Source of the DNA: an uncultured Clostridium sp.
GTDB lineage: Bacteria; Bacillota; Clostridia; TANB77; CAG-508
Length of the DNA: 5,789 bases
Assembly (NCBI GenBank): GCA_946496115.1
Contig: CAMMFK010000074.1
Coordinates: 1-5,789, forward strand
Reading direction: 5' to 3'
Made by a program: the position numbers and the translations under genes. The notes beneath the pieces are model-generated. The model was not told the origin of the DNA. It saw nothing but the letters and a program-made list of their open reading frames with translations, and did no database searches. Positions 1-4,560 of this stretch are shown here, piece after piece (position 1 is the stretch's first letter; every line of letters begins with the position of its first letter).

Positions 1-2
1 AT

Positions 3-983
3 AGTTTTTATAGAAAAGAATTAAAAGAAATAAAATATGAAGTTATGACAAGTGTGCATGCCAAACCTGTTAGGACAATTTGGGCAATAAAAGAAATAAT
101 TTCTGTGGCTGTACCAATGGCAATAACTCCATTTATAGGAACAATTGGTAGAAACTTGGATTCAACAACAATTATGAGTGGACTTCAAACAAATATGAGT
201 TATAATGATGCAAAAGTGCAGTATGGAATATTAACTGGAAAAATTGATACATTAATAAATTTTCCACTTTCTTTTAGTGGTACAATGTCAACAGCACTAG
301 TGCCAAGTATTGCATCTGCAAATTCTAAAAATACTTTGAACAAAGTAGAAAAAAGAATAAACACATCAATGCTAGTTGGACTTTTAATAGCTTTGCCGGT
401 ATCAGCCATATATTTATTTTATGGTAATGAAATTTTAAATTTACTTTTCCCTAATGCATCAAATGGGGCAACATTATTGAAAATAAGTGCATTTACAATA
501 ATATTTTTATCTATAGAACAAACTATAAGAGGTGTACTCATAGGAATAGGGGACAATACAATACCTATAATTACTGTTATTATTGATGCTGTGATAGGGT
601 TAATACTTAATAAAATCCTAATACCTTTAGACGGTTTTATAGGTGGAATAAACGGAGCAGCAATTGGAAACTTAATTTCTAATTTTGTTGTAACTGCTAT
701 AGGCTATATGTGGATAAAGAAAAAAGTCAATATAAAAATAAGAAAGAAAAATATTTTAAAAGCAGTTGTAGCAACTTTAACATTTATAATATTATCTAAA
801 ATAATATACAAAATACTAGTGATAATTGTGAATGCAAAGATTAGTTTATTACTTAGTGTAGGAATAGGAGCTATGTTTTATATAGTTTTAATACATTTAT
901 TTGACATTTTGAATACAAAACAGTTACAAACGCTGTCATTTAGGCAAAAAAAGACAAAAAACAGTAAAAAAATTACAAAATAA
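3..983 (+). CDS. SpoVB/MATE-type polysaccharide flippase, C-terminal part (5' end outside window)
   Basis: The frame is open to the left edge (14 codons before the first ATG at 45), and no ribosome binding site precedes that ATG, so the start lies outside. Residue numbers below count from the ATG at 45. The protein is an integral membrane transporter of the MOP superfamily (oligosaccharide flippase/SpoVB group), which moves lipid-linked glycans across the membrane for cell wall, spore cortex or surface polysaccharide. The family signature is clear: YGILTG (60-65), then LINFP (70-74) and TALVPSIASAN (83-93), which matches the 'TG...PL..LP...ALVP.IS.A' block of SpoVB proteins. Later come the LLIALPVS helix (113-120), LLFPNAS (133-139) and IRGVLIGIGDNTIP (161-174). 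About eight hydrophobic segments are visible. The tail is very basic (QKKTKNSKKITK). Compared with a usual length near 500 residues, about two thirds is present. Neighbouring hup fits a spoVB-like/hup arrangement known in Firmicutes. The exact paralogue (SpoVB, YabM or other) is uncertain. Confidence 0.85.
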   Translation, partial: SFYRKELKEIKYEVMTSVHAKPVRTIWAIKEIISVAVPMAITPFIGTIGRNLDSTTIMSGLQTNMSYNDAKVQYGILTGKIDTLINFPLSFSGTMSTALVPSIASANSKNTLNKVEKRINTSMLVGLLIALPVSAIYLFYGNEILNLLFPNASNGATLLKISAFTIIFLSIEQTIRGVLIGIGDNTIPIITVIIDAVIGLILNKILIPLDGFIGGINGAAIGNLISNFVVTAIGYMWIKKKVNIKIRKKNILKAVVATLTFIILSKIIYKILVIIVNAKISLLLSVGIGAMFYIVLIHLFDILNTKQLQTLSFRQKKTKNSKKITK

Positions 984-1087
984 AATGCTCGAAAATGGCT
1001 TGAAATAGATGAAAAACGACCACAAAACCGCGAAACCCTACAGCCCCAAAGGTTCAAAAGAAAAAAGTAGAACATAAAAGAAGGATT

Positions 1088-1117
1088 TTGTCATTCCTTG
1101 AAGAATAATAGTAATAG
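1088..1117 (+). promoter_or_regulatory. Possible sigma-A promoter for hup
   Basis: TTGTCA (1088-1093) is separated by 18 bases from TAATAG (1112-1117), with a tandem TAATAG at 1106-1111. The predicted start near 1124 coincides with the left arm of the leader hairpin. The -10 match is only moderate, so this is a weak call. The alternative is transcription from upstream. Confidence 0.35.
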
Positions 1118-1123
1118 TAGATG

Positions 1124-1150
1124 AAAGAACAGTCTACACATTCGTTCTTT
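1124..1150 (+). promoter_or_regulatory. Leader hairpin just upstream of hup ribosome binding site
   Basis: AAAGAAC (1124-1130) and GTTCTTT (1144-1150) form a 7-bp perfect stem with a 13-base loop. It ends three bases before AGGAGG (1153-1158). It could stabilise the mRNA 5' end or modulate access to the RBS; which of these is not visible from the sequence. Confidence 0.35.
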
Positions 1151-1166
1151 ATAGGAGGTAATAAAA

Positions 1167-1445
1167 ATGAACAAATCTGAATTAATCGCAGCTCTAGCTG
1201 CTAAAACAGGAGAAACAAAAAAGAATGCTGAAACAGCTGTAGACGCTTTTGTAGAAGTAATTACAGAAGCATTAGCAAAGGGAGACAAAGTTCAATTAGT
1301 AGGCTTTGGTTCTTTTGAAGTAAGAAAAAGAGCAGCTAGAAAAGGAAGAAATCCACAAACTAAAGAAGAAATCAAAATACCAGCAAGCAAGGCTCCAGTT
1401 TTCAAAGCAGGAAAAGCTTTAAAAGATGTTGTTAATAAAAAATAA
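1167..1445 (+). CDS. hup: HU family histone-like DNA-binding protein
   Basis: A 92-residue protein, the normal length for HU. HU dimers bend and compact DNA without strict sequence specificity and assist replication, recombination and repair. The order is standard: N-terminal helices from MNKSELIAALAAKTG, the turn GFGSF (46-50), the basic strand RKRAARKGRNP with the DNA-intercalating proline at residue 63, and the closing block IPASKAPVFKAGKALKD (71-87). Start choice is firm: AGGAGGT (1153-1159) lies 7 bases before the ATG. The gene has its own terminator (1481-1512), so it is probably monocistronic. It looks fully functional. In many Firmicutes hup lies in the yabM/spoVB-mazG-hup-rqcP-yabP region; here mazG is missing upstream and no rqcP follows (family knowledge, not seen directly). 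Confidence 0.97.
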   Translation: MNKSELIAALAAKTGETKKNAETAVDAFVEVITEALAKGDKVQLVGFGSFEVRKRAARKGRNPQTKEEIKIPASKAPVFKAGKALKDVVNKK

Positions 1446-1480
1446 TTAAATGAGTTTTATATATCAATATGAATTCATAT

Positions 1481-1512
1481 TAAAAAATAGACTAGAAATA
1501 GTCTATTTTTTA
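1481..1512 (+). terminator. Rho-independent terminator of hup
   Basis: The 13-base arms TAAAAAATAGACT (1481-1493) and AGTCTATTTTTTA (1500-1512) pair perfectly around a 6-base loop. The right arm ends in a T6 run. It lies 36 bases after the hup stop codon. The A-run on the left arm gives a matching U-tract on the other strand, so it could work in both directions. Confidence 0.9.
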
Positions 1513-1550
1513 ATTGAATAGGAAAAAGCAAGTTTTCCTATTCAATTAAA
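1509..1550. repeat. 18-bp perfect inverted repeat overlapping the hup terminator
   Basis: Bases 1509-1526 (core TAATTGAATAGGAAAA) and 1533-1550 are exact reverse complements around the 6-base loop AGCAAG. Four bases of the left arm (1509-1512) are also the right foot of the hup terminator, so the two hairpins compete at their base. No T-run follows, so it is not a classical terminator on the plus strand. It may be a backup transcription barrier, an mRNA end-protecting hairpin or the trace of an element boundary. Confidence 0.8.
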
Positions 1551-1574
1551 GTATGACAGGTAATATTGCAATGC

Positions 1575-1607
1575 AAAAAAACAGGTTAGAAATTTGATTT
1601 CTAACCT
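1575..1607 (-). terminator. Rho-independent terminator of the minus-strand xis-like unit
   Basis: On the minus strand, AGGTTAGAAAT (1607-1597) pairs perfectly with ATTTCTAACCT (1593-1583) around a 3-base loop. It is followed by one G and a run of seven T (1581-1575). The stop codon of the 35-codon ORF lies inside the stem, so terminator and gene are adapted to each other. It faces the hup terminator. Confidence 0.88.
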
Positions 1608-1708
1608 AATACTATGGTGCAGATGGCTTTTTCAGATGTTCTTTTCTTTTTTCTTTTGTATTCATGAATAGTATAATCCACACCTTCTTTAAAATGTTTC
1701 TTTTTCAT
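1601..1708 (-). CDS. Small basic protein, 35 residues, unknown function
   Basis: The ORF reads MKKKHFKEGVDYTIHEY, then a lysine/arginine-rich stretch (KRKKKR) and ends AICTIVLG. The ribosome binding site GAAGGAG is placed 5 bases before the ATG, close to ideal. The stop codon TAG sits inside the terminator stem. It lies 56 bases downstream of the xis-like gene in the same direction, so the two are probably one transcript. I recognise no family. The charge pattern suggests a nucleic-acid-associated peptide, but it could also be the residue of a larger gene, for example one occupying the place of the integrase that often follows an excisionase. The good RBS and matching terminator argue for real translation. 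Confidence 0.55.
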   Translation of the reverse strand: MKKKHFKEGVDYTIHEYKRKKKRTSEKAICTIVLG

Positions 1709-1764
1709 GTTTTCTCCTTCACTTAAATATTTTCATAGAGAATATGCTTGTCTAAAAAGAAATG

Positions 1765-1965
1765 TTATGAGAATATATGTCTTGTACTCATATATTTCTT
1801 TAAAGCTTCTGCTTCTACTCCGTAGCCCCTACCATATTTTTGTGCAGGAAAATCGGCTCTACGGAATAATTCTAAACATTTTACTTTACCTAAGTGAAAC
1901 ATTTTGCAAACATCATCAGTGGTATAAATTACTAACATTGGTTTTCCTTCATTTGAATTTTTCAT
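1765..1965 (-). CDS. Excisionase-like helix-turn-helix DNA-binding protein
   Basis: A 66-residue protein of the MerR-like/HTH_17 excisionase fold. The layout is TTDDVCKMFHLGKVKCLELFRR (helix-turn-helix, 15-36), then DFPAQKYGRGYGVEAEALKKYM (38-59), which is the usual 'lPa.k.Gr.yri..eaL..yl' wing and C-terminal helix. Such proteins bind element ends to direct excision by a tyrosine integrase, or regulate element genes. Start: AAGGAG stands 9 bases before the ATG at 1965; an internal ATG (residue 10) is also preceded by GAAGGA, so a slightly shorter form is possible. No integrase is found in the window, so the protein may be an orphan from a decayed integrative element or a plain regulator. Its own promoter is not clear; TATAAG on the minus strand about 50 bases upstream is a weak -10 candidate. 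Confidence 0.75.
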   Translation of the reverse strand: MKNSNEGKPMLVIYTTDDVCKMFHLGKVKCLELFRRADFPAQKYGRGYGVEAEALKKYMSTRHIFS

Positions 1966-2107
1966 ACTTTTGGTCTCCTTTCTGATATATTGAAAAGTTC
2001 TTATACCTTCTCATATGTTTGCTTAGTTGGAGTGCAAAAGTAAGCCCATTTTTTGAAAATTTTTTTAATTTTTTAAAATTCTAGTCGTAACTCAATAGTT
2101 TCAATGC

Positions 2108-2129
2108 TTTTCACAGAAATTAGTGAAAA
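2108..2129. promoter_or_regulatory. Operator-like inverted repeat upstream of the abi promoter
   Basis: TTTTCAC (2108-2114) and GTGAAAA (2123-2129) form a 7-bp dyad with an 8-base centre. It ends four bases before the -35 box at 2134. The position suits a regulator of the RNA/abi promoter or of the divergent xis-like gene. The binding protein is unknown. Confidence 0.35.
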
Positions 2130-2133
2130 TATC

Positions 2134-2162
2134 TTGATTTTCGCCAAGAATTATGGTATAAA
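2134..2162 (+). promoter_or_regulatory. Strong sigma-A promoter for the Abi RNA and abi gene
   Basis: TTGATT (2134-2139), a 17-base spacer and TATAAA (2157-2162), with a TGG extended -10 directly before it. Transcription would start near 2169, three bases before the conserved RNA core. The promoter is therefore placed to begin the transcript at the structured RNA. Confidence 0.75.
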
Positions 2163-2168
2163 TATATT

Positions 2169-2211
2169 GAGCGGTATCCAAGAAACTTTCGAAGCCTTGG
2201 GTCATTTTTTT
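2169..2211 (+). ncRNA. AbiF-type structured RNA, upstream copy
   Basis: The conserved core is 2172-2206: CGGTATC, variable CAAG (2179-2182), AAA, the hairpin CTTTCGAAG (2186-2194), C, variable CTTG (2196-2199), GGTCATT. CAAG pairs with CTTG, extended by C2178-G2200, U2177-G2201 and A2176-U2202; CTT/AAG forms the inner stem. A run of seven T (2205-2211) follows, so the RNA can end here as a transcript of about 43 nt. The helix is supported by a second copy at 3131-3165 with compensatory changes. A conserved RNA associated with abiF genes is known from comparative genomics (the abiF RNA motif); I assign this copy by position and structure, not by a covariance search. Partial read-through would produce the abi mRNA, whose RBS begins 6 bases after the T-run. 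Confidence 0.75.
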
Positions 2212-2230
2212 ATATAAAAGGAGTTTCTAA

Positions 2231-3106
2231 ATGAAGGAATACAAAACAAACGAAGAGTTAATTGATTATTTATCATCAAAAGGCGTTGTTATTAATGATA
2301 AGGAAGATGCTTTAAAGAAAATTGAAAGATATACTTATTATTCAATTGTTAATAGTTATAAGTCAATTTTCAAAGATAAAAACAACAATTATATCAATGA
2401 TGTATCCTTTGATGAAATATATGCTTTATTTGAATTTGATAAAAATCTTAAAAACCTAATGTTAAAGTTTTGCTTAGAAATAGAAACAGTTACAAAGTCA
2501 GCTATGGCAAACCAAATATCAAAAGTATATGGAGTAAAAGATTACTTAAATACTTCTAATTGGGATAACAGTATAGATGATGATATAAAAGAAGTTTTAT
2601 TTGAAAAAATTAATAATGAAATAAAAAAAGATTATAAAGTTCATACCGCTGTAACTCATTATATAGATAAATATGGCTTTGTTCCACCTTTCGTATTAGT
2701 TAAAATCCTTACATTTGGTGTAGCAAGTAGTTATTATGGATTACTTAAACAGAGTGATAGACAAGCAATTGCAAAATATTTTAAAATATCAGATAAATTA
2801 TTAAAACAAATATTAAAGAACTTAACTACCATAAGAAATATTGCAGCACATTCAGACAGATTATATAATTACACTAGTAAATTCTATCTTTCATTTAAAC
2901 TTATTGATAATACATATACCAAACCAGATAATATAACAAATTTATATATGGTAATAAGATGTATGGAAAAACTATTAACACAAGAACAATATGAAGAATT
3001 ATATAACTCTATATTGGAAGAAATCAATAAACTTAAAGATAAATTAAATTCTATTGATGTAAGTAATATTATAAAAATAATGGGATTTCCTATGAATAAA
3101 AACTAG
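2231..3106 (+). CDS. Abi_2 (AbiD/AbiF) family HEPN-domain abortive infection protein
   Basis: The 291-residue protein has the usual length and blocks of the Abi_2 family. YTYYSIVNSYKSIF (34-47) is the N-terminal aromatic block. IYALFEFDKNLKNLMLKF (63-80) and the next helix form the first HEPN half. VPPFVLVKILTFGVASSYY (151-169) matches the family's 'P.Wv..e.ltFG..s..y' segment. R202-N-I-A-A-H207 is the HEPN R-x4-H ribonuclease motif, and a C-terminal MGFP (284-287) is also typical. All key residues are present, so it is probably an active RNase. It would act in the cytoplasm, cutting RNA on phage infection or when unrestrained. Start is firm: AAAGGAG (2217-2223), 7 bases, ATG. It is flanked by two copies of a structured RNA, which suggests RNA control like a toxin-antitoxin pair. 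The name abiF is plausible but AbiD cannot be excluded. Confidence 0.9.
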   Translation: MKEYKTNEELIDYLSSKGVVINDKEDALKKIERYTYYSIVNSYKSIFKDKNNNYINDVSFDEIYALFEFDKNLKNLMLKFCLEIETVTKSAMANQISKVYGVKDYLNTSNWDNSIDDDIKEVLFEKINNEIKKDYKVHTAVTHYIDKYGFVPPFVLVKILTFGVASSYYGLLKQSDRQAIAKYFKISDKLLKQILKNLTTIRNIAAHSDRLYNYTSKFYLSFKLIDNTYTKPDNITNLYMVIRCMEKLLTQEQYEELYNSILEEINKLKDKLNSIDVSNIIKIMGFPMNKN

Positions 3107-3121
3107 AAAAAATAATATAAT
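3093..3121 (+). promoter_or_regulatory. Probable promoter for the downstream Abi RNA copy
   Basis: A perfect -10 TATAAT (3116-3121) stands 9 bases after the abi stop codon. The -35 at 17-base spacing (TGAATA, 3093-3098, inside the last abi codons) is weak. The interval from the end of the -10 to the RNA core is the same here (core at 3131) as in the upstream copy (-10 end 2162, core 2172), which supports independent expression of this RNA. Confidence 0.5.
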
Positions 3122-3127
3122 ATTAAA

Positions 3128-3207
3128 GAACGGTATCTAGAAAACTTTCGAAGCTCTAGGTCATTCAAAAATACCAAGTGTCATTAAATGATACTTGGTA
3201 TTTTTTT
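3128..3207 (+). ncRNA. AbiF-type structured RNA, downstream copy
   Basis: The core (3131-3165) has the same 35-base layout as the upstream copy. The variable arms are TAGA (3138-3141) and TCTA (3155-3158) instead of CAAG and CTTG, and the other 27 bases are identical. Three of four base pairs in the helix are changed on both sides, so the pairing is conserved while the sequence is not. There is no T-run directly after the core; a transcript from TATAAT (3116-3121) would run to the strong terminator at 3167-3207, about 80 nt. It could be a second antitoxin-type RNA, one acting on another partner, or what remains of a lost second abi unit. Confidence 0.68.
3167..3207 (+). terminator. Strong Rho-independent terminator after the abi/RNA unit
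   Basis: AAAAATACCAAGT (3167-3179) pairs perfectly with ACTTGGTATTTTT (3193-3205). The stem continues with GTCAT/ATGAT including one G-U pair, closing on a three-base loop, and the T7 run spans 3201-3207. This is the end of the abi transcription unit. The left A-run allows weak termination from the other side. Confidence 0.92.
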
Positions 3208-3561
3208 ATTCATTATTTCATTTTTCTAATTTTGTTTATCCTGAAGATTTCCAAACTTAATAACAAACTAGTTTTAATAATATTATTAGCTATATATTTA
3301 ATATCAGGATTATTAACTTATGAAAGTATATTCTCTATATTACCAATTTTATCAGCAATGATATATTTATATTTTGTATGGAATGGTAATGAGCTAGTAG
3401 TAAAGAAAGTAGCCTTTTATTGTTATTTTCTTTGGTTAGCTTATAATATTTTCGTATTTTCAATAGCTGGAATTATATCAAATAGTGTATCAATCATATC
3501 TACATTTATTGCAATGTATAACGAAAAAAATAAAAAAGTTAGGAGTAAATTCTATGAATAA
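3208..3561 (+). pseudogene. YgjV-like inner membrane protein, 5'-truncated remnant
   Basis: An open frame of 117 codons with about four hydrophobic segments and no credible start. Its only long start (GTG 3178) lies inside the abi terminator, and no RBS precedes any internal ATG or TTG. The text resembles the C-terminal two thirds of the YgjV membrane protein family: SILPILSAMIYLYFVWNGNE, then FLWLAYNIFVFSIAGIISNS and a polar end. YgjV proteins are usually about 160-185 residues, so roughly the first 50-70 are missing. The break coincides with the end of the abi/RNA terminator, as expected if that cassette was inserted into or recombined with this gene. The stop codon overlaps the cutA start by 8 bases, so the two were once translationally coupled. 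Family assignment is by recall of motifs and is moderate; a tiny intact membrane protein is less likely. Confidence 0.5.
3420..3447 (+). promoter_or_regulatory. Possible internal promoter for cutA
   Basis: TTGTTA (3420-3425), a 16-base spacer and a perfect TATAAT (3442-3447) lie inside the ygjV-like remnant, about 107 bases before the cutA ATG. Because the abi terminator at 3207 separates cutA from upstream promoters, such an internal promoter would be needed for its expression. AT-rich sequence makes chance matches common. Confidence 0.33.
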
Positions 3562-3868
3562 TTATATTGTTGTAACAACGTTATGTGATAAAATTGAAAT
3601 TGCACATAAAATACAAGAAACATTATTAAATAAAAAATTAATTGCAGGTTGCCAAATCTCAGAAAGAGAATCAACTTATTGGTGGAATAGAAAAATTGAA
3701 AAAGCTCATGAATATCATTTAGAAATGAGAACAAAAGAATCTTTATTCGAAAAAATAGAAAAAGAAATTAAATTTATACATGATTATGAGGTTTGCGAAA
3801 TATCTTATTATCAAATAAAAGGTGCGAGTAAAGAATTCTTAAGCTGGATAGAAAAAGAAACAAAATAA
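3554..3868 (+). CDS. cutA: CutA family (divalent cation tolerance) protein
   Basis: A 104-residue protein in the usual CutA size range (about 100-115). CutA proteins form very stable cytoplasmic trimers of ferredoxin-like subunits; a role in copper or metal tolerance was proposed in E. coli, but the true function is unclear. Family blocks: IVVTTLCDK (5-13), LIAGCQISERESTYWWNRKIE (29-49; 'laaC.ni...S.Y.W...ie'), EMRTK (57-61; usual 'iKT'), HDYEVCEI (76-83) and FLSWIEKE (95-102). The usual HPYEVPEI is altered: both prolines are replaced, by D77 and C81. Start: AGGAG (3541-3545), 8 bases, ATG 3554; the frame is open further upstream to an ATG at 3485, but that stretch lies in the ygjV-like remnant and lacks an RBS. 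Transcription ends at the hairpin at 3873. Confidence 0.85.
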   Translation: MNNYIVVTTLCDKIEIAHKIQETLLNKKLIAGCQISERESTYWWNRKIEKAHEYHLEMRTKESLFEKIEKEIKFIHDYEVCEISYYQIKGASKEFLSWIEKETK

Positions 3869-3912
3869 AAAACAAAGATTCCTGCAAATGAGCAAGAATC
3901 TTTGAATTTTTT
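3867..3912. terminator. Bidirectional terminator between cutA and the GC-rich minus-strand gene
   Basis: CAAAGATTC (3873-3881) and GAATCTTTG (3896-3904) form a 9-bp stem with an inner TGC/GCA extension. A T-run (3907-3912) follows on the plus strand. A run of six A (3867-3872) gives TTTTTT on the minus strand. It therefore ends cutA from one side and the 185-codon gene (stop at 3956) from the other. Confidence 0.8.
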
Positions 3913-3955
3913 GTTAACTTTGACGAATGAAATCATTGTTAACGGAGGTTCGCGA

Positions 3956-4513
3956 TTAGGCAGGGTCGATTTCAGAGAGCCATCCGATATCGTTACCGTT
4001 TTCATCGCAGACGATGTAGTCTTTGTAAGACTTTTCCGTCTTGGTCAGGATGTTGGCATCGGGAGTTCCATCAGCTTTCTGACCATACAGCACCCAGTAT
4101 GCTTCGCCAGGGAAACCAGTGCTTTCGCCCCAGTCTGTAACGATAGTCCAGGAACCATCAGAGTTATGACGGATGTTAGCGCCTTCCAAGAATTCGGGCG
4201 CCTCATCGCTTACCTGCTGAGCGGTAAGAATGGTTGCCTTCTTGTAGAAGACACCATCGCGTTCGATGAGATTGGTTGCAGCGTTGCCGATACACCAGGC
4301 ATTCCATCCAGTAGAAGTCTTTTCAGACTCTTCATAACCGATAACGGAACCAAGCGGTGCAACTTCGGCACCTTCAACGCATACCAGTTTTACCTGGCCG
4401 CCTTCGATGGCGATAGTGCTCCTGAGAAACTCAGGAATGTCTTTGCCAGTGTTTACACGGATAGCGTCTTTCTTTGCTCCAGCCTGCTTATGGATTCTGA
4501 TTGTATTTGTCAT
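3956..4513 (-). CDS. Unknown 185-residue protein, GC-rich foreign cargo gene
   Basis: I recognise no family. The gene is about half G+C by eye (a 60-base sample gave 48%), against far lower values on both sides, and prefers C-ending codons (AAC, ATC, TAC), so it was acquired from another background. The protein starts MTNTIRIHKQAGAKK, lacks a signal peptide or membrane segment, is acidic overall, and has Cys 45, 74, 169 and Trp 70, 73, 122, 128, 140, 178. The glycine/aspartate-rich turns (GSWTIVTDWGESTG, DENGNDIGW) suggest a mainly beta, soluble protein, perhaps virion- or surface-associated; that is inference. Start is firm: AAGGAGG (4523-4529), 9 bases, ATG. It has its own consensus promoter, an operator-like palindrome and a terminator, like a phage 'moron' cargo unit. 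The plus-strand open frame across it is a shadow. Confidence 0.8.
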   Translation of the reverse strand: MTNTIRIHKQAGAKKDAIRVNTGKDIPEFLRSTIAIEGGQVKLVCVEGAEVAPLGSVIGYEESEKTSTGWNAWCIGNAATNLIERDGVFYKKATILTAQQVSDEAPEFLEGANIRHNSDGSWTIVTDWGESTGFPGEAYWVLYGQKADGTPDANILTKTEKSYKDYIVCDENGNDIGWLSEIDPA

Positions 4514-4540
4514 GATGTATGACCTCCTTAAAAATTTTTG

Positions 4541-4556
4541 TTGTATCAGAATACAA
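4541..4556. promoter_or_regulatory. Operator-like palindrome at the start site of the GC-rich gene
   Basis: TTGTAT (4541-4546) and ATACAA (4551-4556) form a 6-bp dyad around CAGA. With the -10 at 4561-4566 on the minus strand, transcription would begin near 4554, inside the dyad. That fits a repressor site, or alternatively a protective hairpin at the extreme 5' end of the mRNA. Confidence 0.45.
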
Positions 4557-4560
4557 GTTA

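Noticed and set aside
1051..1058. GGTTCAAA resembling a tRNA T-arm and possible integration site
   Set aside because: No acceptor, D-arm or anticodon structure around it, and no duplicate of the stretch was seen at the other side of the accessory region.
1009..1077. 22-codon ORF starting MKNDHKTAKP
   Set aside because: No RBS and no partner; the A/C-rich composition alone keeps the frame open. Noted instead as part of the post-stop stretch.
878..1288. Minus-strand frames over the flippase end and over hup
   Set aside because: Phenylalanine- and serine-rich antisense shadows of the coding genes, without ribosome binding sites.
1707..1985. Plus-strand open frame across the xis-like gene
   Set aside because: Shadow of the minus-strand HTH gene, no RBS and no sensible protein pattern.
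2172..3165. CRISPR array or transposon ends formed by the two 35-base repeats
   Set aside because: Only two copies about 960 bases apart in direct orientation, with an intact gene between and an RNA-helix covariation pattern; no spacers, no transposase and no terminal inverted repeats.
3178..3207. GTG at 3178 as the start of the YgjV-like membrane protein
   Set aside because: It lies inside the stem of the abi terminator, has no RBS and would place the coding sequence across the hairpin and T-run; the frame is better read as a truncated remnant.
3485..3553. ATG at 3485 as the start of CutA
   Set aside because: The extra 23 residues overlap the membrane-protein frame, match nothing in CutA and lack an RBS; ATG 3554 has AGGAG at a good distance and gives the standard length.
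3902..4522. 206-codon plus-strand open frame opposite the GC-rich gene
   Set aside because: No RBS, composition is the antisense of a well-supported minus-strand gene with promoter, RBS and terminator; open because of the high GC.
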